Part shown: positions 21,688 to 28,944 of the stretch, piece by piece
Layout: each line of letters begins with the position of its first letter
Numbering within the stretch: position 1 is the first letter of the stretch
Assembly (NCBI RefSeq): GCF_030499535.1
Contig: NZ_JASTLB010000001.1
Location: forward strand, 5,084,001-5,148,000
DNA length: 64,000 bases
Source: Streptomyces sp. TG1A-8
GTDB lineage: Bacteria; Actinomycetota; Actinomycetes; Streptomycetales; Streptomycetaceae
Reading direction: 5' to 3'
The notes under the pieces: model-generated
What the model was told of the DNA's origin: nothing
Database searches by the model: none
The model's input: only the letters and a program-made list of their open reading frames with translations
Translations under genes and position numbers: made by a program

Positions 21688-23052
21688 TCACGCCGCGCGC
21701 GGCAGCCCCGCGGCCGTGGGCGCCGTGGGGAGCGAGTCCCCCGCTCCCAGGTCCGTCAGGACGGCCGACGCGGCCCGGTGGGCCGAGTGCAGGGCGCCCT
21801 GGACGCTGCTGGTGTCGCGGTGGTCGCCGCAGACGTACAGGCCCGCCAGCAGCCGCACCGGGCGCCGCAGGTCGTGCGGCGGGCGCATCGCCGGCACCGC
21901 CTCCGGCGTGTGGTGCACGGCCAGCGTCTCCCAGCGGCGCGTCGAGGTGCCGTAGAGCCGCGAGAGGTGCCGGCGGACGGCGGTGTCGACCCCGTCGGGC
22001 GGCGTGCCCAGCACGGTCGAGGAGATCAGCGTCCGGCCCGCCGGCGCCCGGCTCGGATCGACGTTGCTGAGCACCGCCGTGTGCGCGACCGGCCCGCCGC
22101 GGTCGGCGTCCAGCAGCAGCGAGGTGCCGGTCGACAGGGCCACCGCCGGGTCGTCCGTGGTGTGGTGGACGACGGTCACCGCGTGGAAGTCCGGCACCCG
22201 CAGCCCCGGCAGCAGCTCGGCCGCGGCCCGCGCGTCGGTCGCCAGCACCACCCCGCGGCAGCGGATCTCCCCGTGCTCGGCGGTGGTCACCGAGTTCGCC
22301 GACACGGACGTGACCCGCACCCCGGTGCGCACCGTGCCCGGCGGCAGCGCACGGGCCAGCAGCTCCGGCAACGCCTCCGCGCCCCCCTCCGGCACGCACA
22401 GCCGCCCGCTCGCGAAGGAGCGCAGCGCCAGATCGGCGCACCGGCTGGACGTGCTCAGCTCCGGGTCGCACAGCAGCGCGGCGAGCAGCGGACGCAGGAA
22501 GCCGTCGATGGTCCGGGCGGGCACCCCGCGGGCCGCGAGGGCCTGCGCGGCGGGCAGCTCGGGCCGGGACAGCAGGCGTTCGACGGGCGTCGCGGCGATC
22601 CGGCCCAGCGCGGCGCCGAGCCGGGCCCGGTCCACGGCGCCGCCCACCGGCGTCCCGGCCCGGCCGGGCGGGACCGCCGCACTTCTAGGGGCGCTCGCCA
22701 AGGCGCGCACCGCATGCAGTGCGCCCCTCGCGCTTCGCACGCCGGCCGGGGCGCCGGCCCGGTGCACGCGTCCGTCACGGTGCAGCAGGACGCCCGGCGC
22801 GAAGCGGCGCAGGACGAGGGAGCCGAGCCCCGGGCTCAGGCGGAGCTCGGGGCAGGACGTGGACAGCACCTGTCCGACGCGGTCGAGCCGGAAGCCGTCG
22901 ACCTTCTCGGTCGCCATGCGGCCGCCGGCGCACGGGGCGGCCTCCAGAACGGTGGTCGTCACTCCTGCGCTGGTCAGCCGGTGAGCCGCCGAGAGACCGG
23001 CGATCCCGGCCCCCACGACGACGACGTCCACCTGGTACGCGGGCTCAAGCAC
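21688..23052 (-). CDS. FAD-dependent amine-oxidase-type oxidoreductase
   Basis: 454 residues. The N-terminal FAD-binding Rossmann motif is VDVVVVGAGIAGLSAAHRL with the downstream Glu of VLEAAPCAGGRMAT, typical of the flavin amine oxidase/protoporphyrinogen oxidase/phytoene desaturase superfamily. The C-terminal FAD contact YVCGDHRDTSSVQGALHSAH is intact. The substrate domain between is not diagnostic, so the product is left general. I take the GTG at 23052, which follows AGGAGGGG, rather than the ORF start at 23208 whose extra 52 residues are low-complexity. The SDR gene upstream (23247) is on the same strand. Confidence 0.87.
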   Translation of the reverse strand: MLEPAYQVDVVVVGAGIAGLSAAHRLTSAGVTTTVLEAAPCAGGRMATEKVDGFRLDRVGQVLSTSCPELRLSPGLGSLVLRRFAPGVLLHRDGRVHRAGAPAGVRSARGALHAVRALASAPRSAAVPPGRAGTPVGGAVDRARLGAALGRIAATPVERLLSRPELPAAQALAARGVPARTIDGFLRPLLAALLCDPELSTSSRCADLALRSFASGRLCVPEGGAEALPELLARALPPGTVRTGVRVTSVSANSVTTAEHGEIRCRGVVLATDARAAAELLPGLRVPDFHAVTVVHHTTDDPAVALSTGTSLLLDADRGGPVAHTAVLSNVDPSRAPAGRTLISSTVLGTPPDGVDTAVRRHLSRLYGTSTRRWETLAVHHTPEAVPAMRPPHDLRRPVRLLAGLYVCGDHRDTSSVQGALHSAHRAASAVLTDLGAGDSLPTAPTAAGLPRAA

Positions 23053-23246
23053 GAGGCCCCTCCTGTGGGTTGCGCGGCCGGAGGGAGACGTCTTGCTCCC
23101 AACAGGCTCCGGGGATACCCGAGTTCGGCTTGAGGGTAGGGCCGTGATCGGTCGGCGGCAGTCGCGCACCGGCGGGGGCACGGTCGCACGGCGGTCGCAT
23201 GCGGTCACAGCAGGCCTCAGAAGGCCGCAGGAGGTGCCTGGCGTCC

Positions 23247-24140
23247 TCAGGCGGCCCGGATCGCGTCCTCGATCCCGGGGAACGCGAACCGGAAACCCGA
23301 CTCCAGCAGCCGCCTCGGCACCACCCGCTGGCTGCCCAGCACGTCCCCGGCCATCTCGCCCAGCGCCGCCCGCAGCACCGGCGCGGGCACCGGCAACAGC
23401 GCCGGCCGGCGCAGCACCCGCCCCATCGCCGCCGTGATCTCACGGTTCGTCAGCGGTTGCGGCGCGGTCAGGTTGAACGGCCCGGACAGCGCCCCGTCGT
23501 CGATGAGGTGCCGGATCGCGGCGACCTCGTCGTGCAGCGCGATGTACGACCAGAACTGCCGGCCGTCACCGATGCGCCCCCCGAGCCCGGCCCGGAACAG
23601 CGGGAACAGCCGGCCCCAGGCCCCGCCCCCGCGGGCGACCACCAGTCCCGTGCGCAGGAGCACCGTGCGCACGCCGGCCTCCCGCACCGGTGCCACGGCC
23701 CCCTCCCACTCCACGCACACCGAGGGCAGGAAGCCGTCGCCCGGCGGGGCGTCCTCGTCCACGGTCCGGTCGCCGGTGTCGCCGTAGACGCCGATCGCGC
23801 TGCCGTTCACGAAGACCCGCGGCGGCTCGGGCAGCGAGGCCGCGGCCTCGGCCAGCGCCGCCGTGCCCAGCACCCTGCTGTCCCGGATCAGCCGTTTGTA
23901 CTCGGGCGTCCAGCGCCGGTCGCCGACCCCGGCCCCGGCCAGGTTGACCACCACGTCGCAGCCGGCCAGTCCGGCCGCGTCCACGTGCCGGCGCTGCGGG
24001 TCCCAGCGGACCTCGCCGTCGTCCCGGGGCGCACGGCGGACCAGGCGCACCACCTCGTGCCCGTCCGCGGTCAGGGACCGCACCAGGGCGCTGCCGATGA
24101 GACCGGACGCGCCGGCCACCGCGATTCGCGAACGTTCCAT
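23247..24140 (-). CDS. TIGR01777-family NAD(P)-dependent epimerase
   Basis: About 297 residues of the extended SDR fold. The cofactor loop is IAVAGASGLIGSALVRSL, and VVNLAGAGVGDRRW plus VFVNGSAIGVYGDTG cover the NAG and Ser/Tyr regions. The C-terminal DUF1731-like segment (RVLRRPALLPVPAPVLRAALGEMA, then LGSQRVVPRRLLESGFRFAFP) is diagnostic of the TIGR01777 group. The substrate is not known. I use the ATG at 24140 (MERSRIAVAG); an in-frame ATG three codons earlier is possible. It is divergent from the acetyltransferase gene with only 38 bp between starts. Confidence 0.9.
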   Translation of the reverse strand: MERSRIAVAGASGLIGSALVRSLTADGHEVVRLVRRAPRDDGEVRWDPQRRHVDAAGLAGCDVVVNLAGAGVGDRRWTPEYKRLIRDSRVLGTAALAEAAASLPEPPRVFVNGSAIGVYGDTGDRTVDEDAPPGDGFLPSVCVEWEGAVAPVREAGVRTVLLRTGLVVARGGGAWGRLFPLFRAGLGGRIGDGRQFWSYIALHDEVAAIRHLIDDGALSGPFNLTAPQPLTNREITAAMGRVLRRPALLPVPAPVLRAALGEMAGDVLGSQRVVPRRLLESGFRFAFPGIEDAIRAA

Positions 24141-24178
24141 GCGTCCCATCCTGCGCCCCCGCCTCTAAAGTGGCCGTC

Positions 24179-24667
24179 ATGCCCGACCCGTACATACGTG
24201 TCGCCCAGCTCGGCGACGACCCGGACCTCCGCCTCCTGGACCGTCTCACCTGGTCCCCGCTGCACGCCGTGACGCCCGAGCCGCAGCCGCCGTACCCGCC
24301 CTTCTTCTCCGGCCGGCACGCGCCGGACGACACCCTGGTCGCCGAGCTGGAGGGCCGCGTCGTCGGCTACGTCCGCATCGCCTTCCCCACCCCGCTCGCC
24401 GCCAACGCGCACGTCCGCCAGATCCAGGGACTCGCCGTCCACGACGACGTGCGCGGCAGGGGCGTCGGACGCGCGCTGATCCGGGCCGCGGTCGCGGAGG
24501 CCCGCCACCGCGGGGCGCGCCGCCTCACCCTGCGCGTGCTCGGGCACAACACCCCGGCACGGCGGCTCTACGCGTCCGAGGGGTTCGTGGTCGAGGGCGT
24601 CCTGCCGGAGGAGTTCTTCCTCCAGGGACGGTACGTGGACGACGTGCTCATGGGCCGCCCGCTGTGA
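24179..24667 (+). CDS. GNAT-family N-acetyltransferase
   Basis: 162 residues. The acetyl-CoA site is IQGLAVHDDVRGRGVGRALIRAAV (about 82-105), followed by RLTLRVLGHNTPARRLYASEGFVVEG, the motif B strand and Tyr of GNAT enzymes. The substrate is unknown. ATG 24179 has no Shine-Dalgarno, and a TAAAGT hexamer at 24165-24170 lies just upstream, so the transcript may be leaderless, which is common in Streptomyces. The 38-bp gap to the divergent SDR gene must hold both promoters. Confidence 0.9.
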   Translation: MPDPYIRVAQLGDDPDLRLLDRLTWSPLHAVTPEPQPPYPPFFSGRHAPDDTLVAELEGRVVGYVRIAFPTPLAANAHVRQIQGLAVHDDVRGRGVGRALIRAAVAEARHRGARRLTLRVLGHNTPARRLYASEGFVVEGVLPEEFFLQGRYVDDVLMGRPL

Positions 24668-24712
24668 CCCGCCGGACGCGGCCGGGCGCCCCGCCGGAGG
24701 CGGGCGGGTCCC

Positions 24713-25906
24713 TCAGGACGTGACCGGCTCGCCCGTGTCCACCGGCGCCGTCGCGCGCGCCGCGCGGCCGGCGTCGCCGGCCACCTCGGCGGCCGTCAGC
24801 ACGTACCCCGTCTCGGCGTCCGAGGTGGAGCGGGCGAAGACCATGCCGAACACCCGGCCGCCGGTGGTCAGCAGCGGGCCGCCGGAGTTGCCCGGCCGGA
24901 CCGTCGAGCGGATGGCGTAGATCTCCCGGGTGACCGTGCGGTCGTTGTAGATGTTCCGCCCGGTCGCCCGGATCCGGCTCGCCACCGTCGCCGCCCGCAG
25001 GTTCAGGCCGCCGTTTTGCGGATAGCCCGCCACGACCGCCGCCTCGCCCCGGTCGGCGCCGTCGTCGAAGCGCAGCGCCGGGGCGCTCAGCCCGGGCACG
25101 TACAGCACCGCCACGTCGCGGTCCGGGTCGAAGAACACCACCCGGGCCGCGTACGACGGCCCGACCCCGCCCACCCGCACGCTCGGGTGGTCGATGCCCG
25201 CCACCACGTGCGCGTTCGTCATCACGTGCCCCGCGGCGTACACGAACCCGCTGCCCTCATGGCCCTCGGCGCCGAAGGCACCCTCGACCTTCACCGTGCT
25301 CCGCTTCGCCGCGGCCGACGCGGCGGGCGTGACACTGTCGCCGGTGGGCCGGGCCACCCGGGCCGTCGACTCGTTCTCGAACGGGTTGAAGACCTGCGGG
25401 AAGCCCGCCTGCGCCAGCGCGGAGGTGGCCCGCGAGAACCAGGCGGGCGTCGTCTCCGGCATCGTCCGCTGCACCGCGCCCAGCAGCGCCGAGTTCCGGA
25501 CCGCCGTCGCCAGGGTCTGCGACGGGGCCGCGCCCAGCACGCTCGCCGCCACCCAGGCCACGATGAGCACCGCGAGGGAGTTCGCCGCCGCGCCCCCCAG
25601 CCCGTCCGCGACCCGCAGCGGCCCCCGGCCCTCCCGGTCCAGTTCCCGGCGCAGCCGCAGCGCCAGCCGGCCCGCCAGCTCGTGCCCCGCCACCGCCGGG
25701 GCCAGCACCGTCAGCACGGCCAGCGCGGTCGCCGCCGCCGAACCGCGCGCCACCGCGGCGGTCACCCACGGCAGCACCCACACACCCGCGGCCGCACCGC
25801 CCACGAAACCGGCCAGCGACACGCATCCGGCCACCAGCCCGCGCCGGTACCCGCTCGCCGCGTGGACGAGCACCACCAGCACGAGCACCAGGTCGAGCAG
25901 GTCCAC
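24713..25906 (-). CDS. MarP-like membrane serine protease (CvpA-type membrane part plus trypsin-like domain)
   Basis: 397 residues. The N-terminus has four hydrophobic helices (about 2-18, 25-48, 58-75, 105-125) in a CvpA-like arrangement. A trypsin-fold domain outside the membrane carries His233 (TNAHVVAG), Asp264 (DPDRDVAVLY) and Ser341 (RPGNSGGPLL). Length and triad positions are very close to those I know for Mycobacterium MarP, a periplasmic protease needed for acid and oxidative stress tolerance through activation of a peptidoglycan hydrolase. The GTG at 25906 starts the first helix. The divergent neighbour at 26118 is a peptidoglycan amidase, which makes a similar partnership here plausible but unproven. 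Confidence 0.9.
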   Translation of the reverse strand: MDLLDLVLVLVVLVHAASGYRRGLVAGCVSLAGFVGGAAAGVWVLPWVTAAVARGSAAATALAVLTVLAPAVAGHELAGRLALRLRRELDREGRGPLRVADGLGGAAANSLAVLIVAWVAASVLGAAPSQTLATAVRNSALLGAVQRTMPETTPAWFSRATSALAQAGFPQVFNPFENESTARVARPTGDSVTPAASAAAKRSTVKVEGAFGAEGHEGSGFVYAAGHVMTNAHVVAGIDHPSVRVGGVGPSYAARVVFFDPDRDVAVLYVPGLSAPALRFDDGADRGEAAVVAGYPQNGGLNLRAATVASRIRATGRNIYNDRTVTREIYAIRSTVRPGNSGGPLLTTGGRVFGMVFARSTSDAETGYVLTAAEVAGDAGRAARATAPVDTGEPVTS

Positions 25907-26117
25907 GAAGCCGCCTCTCTCTCGGACCCCCGGCACGGGCGGGACGGGGCCGGTGCCCGGACCCGTGCGGGCGGGCGTCCCCGGACCCGGTGGCCGGCCG
26001 CGGCGTCCACGTGCCCCGTGTGCCCACATCCCCGGAAACGCTCTGACCGGGACGATGGTTCCTCCAGGTGGCACAGCACGCGTCGCGGGCGGCGCGGATC
26101 GGCCCGAGGGTGGGACC

Positions 26118-26990
26118 ATGCGGGTCTTGCGAAGGGTGTCGGACACGTGGGCCGGGCGTGCCGCCCGCCTCCCGGGCGCCGTGCTGGTGCTGCTCGGGTG
26201 CCTGCCCGGGCTGGCCGCCGCCCTCGCGCTGGCCCTGCTCGCGCACAGCACCGAGGGCACCACCGCGGTCCGCCTCGACCCGCCCGCCCGGCACCCGGCG
26301 GGCCACCGCGCCGCCCGGCCGCGCATCGTGCCCCGCTCCGCCTGGTTCGGCCCGGCCGTCTCGCCGACCCAGCCGCCCCCGCACTACGACGACAAGGTGG
26401 TCGCCGTCTTCGTCCACCACACCGACACGCCCAACGCCTACCGGTGCGCCGACTCCCCCCGCATCATCCGGGACCTCTACACCGGCCAGACCCACGACCG
26501 GCGCTGGGACGACATCGGCTACAACTTCCTCGTCGACCGCTGCGGCACCCTCTACGAGGGCCGCGCCGGAGGCGTCGGCCGGCCCGTCACCGGCGCCCAC
26601 ACCCAGGGCTTCAACCACCGCACCACCGGCATCGCCGCCCTCGGCACCTTCACCGCCGGCGTCCCCGTCCCGCGCGCCATGACCGACGCGATCGCCGCGC
26701 TGGCCGCCTGGAAACTCGGCCTCTCCGGCGTCGACCCGCGCGACCGGGTCCGGCTGGTCTCCAGCAGCGGCCTCAGCCGCTACCGGGCGGGCAGCGCCGC
26801 CACCCTGCCCGTCGTGGCCGGCCACGGCGACGGCTACATGACCAGTTGCCCCGGCGCCGCCCTCCAGGCCCGGCTGCCCGGGATCAGGGAGCGGGCCGCC
26901 CGGCTGCAGGGCCGCACGGGCGCCGCGTGGCCGCAGCCGGTGCACAGTCCGCTCCGGGCCCGGCGCCCCGCGGTCGGCGCGCCACCGTGA
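26118..26990 (+). CDS. peptidoglycan amidase of the PGRP/amidase_2 type, membrane-anchored or secreted
   Basis: 290 residues. A basic N-terminus and a long hydrophobic helix (about 20-42) form a signal anchor or signal peptide. The catalytic domain (about 68-260) shows RIVPRSAWFG, VFVHHTDTPN with the first zinc His, WDDIGYNFLVDRCGTLYEGR, GAHTQGFNHRTTGIAALG, and GHGDGYMTSCPG with the last zinc His and Cys. It should cleave the N-acetylmuramoyl-L-alanine bond in cell wall. The ATG at 26118 is used; upstream in-frame residues are low-complexity. It is divergent from the MarP-like protease. Confidence 0.92.
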   Translation: MRVLRRVSDTWAGRAARLPGAVLVLLGCLPGLAAALALALLAHSTEGTTAVRLDPPARHPAGHRAARPRIVPRSAWFGPAVSPTQPPPHYDDKVVAVFVHHTDTPNAYRCADSPRIIRDLYTGQTHDRRWDDIGYNFLVDRCGTLYEGRAGGVGRPVTGAHTQGFNHRTTGIAALGTFTAGVPVPRAMTDAIAALAAWKLGLSGVDPRDRVRLVSSSGLSRYRAGSAATLPVVAGHGDGYMTSCPGAALQARLPGIRERAARLQGRTGAAWPQPVHSPLRARRPAVGAPP

Positions 26991-27164
26991 TCCGCGGCCC
27001 GGTCGCCGGCCCCGCGTCCGCGCCCGGCGGGGCGAACGCCGCCCCGCCGCACCACGCGGTGCGCTCCGGCCCGGCGGGACCCGCCCGCCCGGCCCCGCGC
27101 GCGGACGCCCGGCGGCGGGCGGGGCCGGCCGACCGCGCCGGACGCGGGGCCACCGCCGGCCGCG

Positions 27165-27683
27165 TCACCGCCCGAAACGCTCCCACAGCCGGGGGTAGCG
27201 CTCGGCGAGCGCCCGTGCGTCCTCCAGGTCGAACGGCGTGCCCGCCGGCTCGGCGGGCGCGGACGCGATGCCCAGGTCCGGGGCGACCGTGCCGGTCAGC
27301 TGTTCGTACGCCTCGTCCGCCGCGTAGCCCAGCTCCTCGCCGTCGCCGTCGACCTCCTCGTCGAAGTCGTCCAGCAGGTCGGCGAGGGAGTCCGGGTCGT
27401 GCAGGGCGCCCTCGTAGACCTCCCGGCCCTGCCCGATCAGCCAGCACCGGAAGTAGTCGAACGCGTCGTCGCTCGCACCGCCCAGCAGCAGCCAGGCGGC
27501 GCCCCACAGGTCCCAGCGGTAGGCGCGGTTGTAGCGGGCCTCGAAGTGCCGGGCGAAGTCCAGGACCAGCTCCGGCTCCAGCTGGACCAGCCGGTCCAGG
27601 AGCAGGTCGGCCTGTTCCCCGGTATCGCCCTCCGCGGCCTCGCGGGTGCCGTCCACCAGCTCCCAGAACTCCGTCTCGTCCAT
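27165..27683 (-). CDS. DUF4240 domain protein
   Basis: 172 residues, acidic and soluble. The first ~110 residues match DUF4240: MDETEFWELVDGTREAAEGD, LVDLVQ-like helix LLLDRLVQLEPELVLDF, YRWDLWGAAWLLLGGASDDAF and FRCWLIGQGREVYEGAL. An acidic stretch (LLDDFDEEVDGDGEE) and a C-terminal helix follow. The family is widespread in Streptomyces and has no established function. ATG 27683 is used; the ORF extends 31 codons upstream in Pro/Arg-rich sequence. It lies 79 bp downstream of the WYL regulator on the same strand. Confidence 0.85.
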   Translation of the reverse strand: MDETEFWELVDGTREAAEGDTGEQADLLLDRLVQLEPELVLDFARHFEARYNRAYRWDLWGAAWLLLGGASDDAFDYFRCWLIGQGREVYEGALHDPDSLADLLDDFDEEVDGDGEELGYAADEAYEQLTGTVAPDLGIASAPAEPAGTPFDLEDARALAERYPRLWERFGR

Positions 27684-27762
27684 CACGGCTCCAGCATCGG
27701 GCCTGAGCGGGCGGGGCGCACGCGGAGTACGGGAGCGTGCGGGGATGCGCGGGGGATCGCCG

Positions 27763-28830
27763 TCAGGCGTCCGCACCCCGGGGCCGGCCGTCCGCGGGCC
27801 GGGAGGGGGCGCCCGCGCGCCGGGGCCGGGCGTCCGCGGGCCGCCGCCCGTCGTCGGCGGGCCCGTACAGCGCGGCGAGCCGGGCCGCGTCCCGCGCGAA
27901 CCGCTGCCGCAGGCCCGCCGGCGCCAGCACCTCGGCCTGGGGCCCGAGCGCCGTCAGCTGGCCGTGCGCGACCTCCTCCGACTCCACCGGCACGGTGACC
28001 GTCACCCACCCCTCGCCGTCCGGCGCCCCGGCGCCGGCCAGCGCCTCCCGGGCGGCGAGCGGATCGACGGCGTGCGGCAGCCGGCGCACACCGTCCGGGG
28101 ACAGCCGCACGACGACCTCGGCGCGCAGGAGCGACCGGGCGAACCGCTCGGCCTGCCCGGCCCAGTGCCCGGGCAGGTCGAAGTCCGGGTCGCGGCCGAA
28201 GCGCTCGCCGAGGGCGGTGACGCCGGTGAACCGGTCGATCCGGTAGGTCCGGTACGCCCCGCCGCCGGCCACCCTCGCGCACAGGTACCAGACGCCCGCC
28301 TTGAGCACGAGCCCGTACGGCTCCAGCCGCCGTTCCACGGGCCCGTCGCCGCGCCGGTAGACCGCCTCGACGAGCCGGTCGTCCCACACCGCCCCGGCGA
28401 TCACGGGCAGCAGCGCGGGGGTCTCCGGCTCCCGGAACCAGGCGGGCGCGTCCAGGTGGAAGCGCCGGGCGGCGCTGTCCGGGGCGTCCCGCAGGGAGGG
28501 CAGCAGCGCGGCGGCCACCTTCAGCCGGGCGGCGGAGGCGGCGTCCGCCAGCCCCATCTCCCCGAGCGCGCCGGGCACCCCGCTCAGGAACAGGGCCTCG
28601 GCCTCACTGCGCGCCAGCCCCGTCAGCCGCGTCCGGTACCCCCCGATCAGCCGGTACCCGCCGGCCCGCCCCCGGTCCGCGTACACCGGCACCCCCGCCT
28701 CCGACAGCGCCTGGGCGTCCCGCGTCACGGTCCGCTCCGACACCTGCAGCTCCCGCGCGAGTTCGGCGGCGGTCATGGAGGGGCGGGACTGGAGGAGCAG
28801 GACCATCTTGATGAGTCGCGCGGCACGCAT
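27763..28830 (-). CDS. WYL-domain transcriptional regulator
   Basis: 355 residues. An N-terminal DeoR-like winged helix (about 1-60: RLIKMVLLLQSRPSMTAAEL and QVSERTVTRDAQALSEAGVPV) precedes the WYL domain (about 145-220: AVYRRGDGPVERRLEPYGLV, KAGVWYLCARVAGG, YRIDRFTGVTALGE) and the WCX C-terminus. WYL domains bind ligands, in some cases nucleic acid or nucleotide messengers. The last ~30 residues are Arg/Pro/Ala-rich, repeated (RPADARPRRAGAPSRPADGR) and may be a run-on. The regulated genes are unknown. Confidence 0.9.
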   Translation of the reverse strand: MRAARLIKMVLLLQSRPSMTAAELARELQVSERTVTRDAQALSEAGVPVYADRGRAGGYRLIGGYRTRLTGLARSEAEALFLSGVPGALGEMGLADAASAARLKVAAALLPSLRDAPDSAARRFHLDAPAWFREPETPALLPVIAGAVWDDRLVEAVYRRGDGPVERRLEPYGLVLKAGVWYLCARVAGGGAYRTYRIDRFTGVTALGERFGRDPDFDLPGHWAGQAERFARSLLRAEVVVRLSPDGVRRLPHAVDPLAAREALAGAGAPDGEGWVTVTVPVESEEVAHGQLTALGPQAEVLAPAGLRQRFARDAARLAALYGPADDGRRPADARPRRAGAPSRPADGRPRGADA

Positions 28831-28873
28831 GCCCCCATGATGCCGGGACCGCCGGCACGGGGGCGGAAAACGA

Positions 28874-28905
28874 GCGCGGCACCGCCACTCCCGGCGGTGC
28901 CGCGC
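28874..28905. terminator. aceE terminator hairpin
   Basis: Perfect 13-base arms (28874-28886 and 28893-28905) around a six-base loop lie 40 bp past the aceE stop, ahead of the WYL gene. Confidence 0.75.
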
Positions 28906-28944
28906 GCACCGGGTGCCCCCCGGTGCCCCCTGGTGCCCGCAGGC

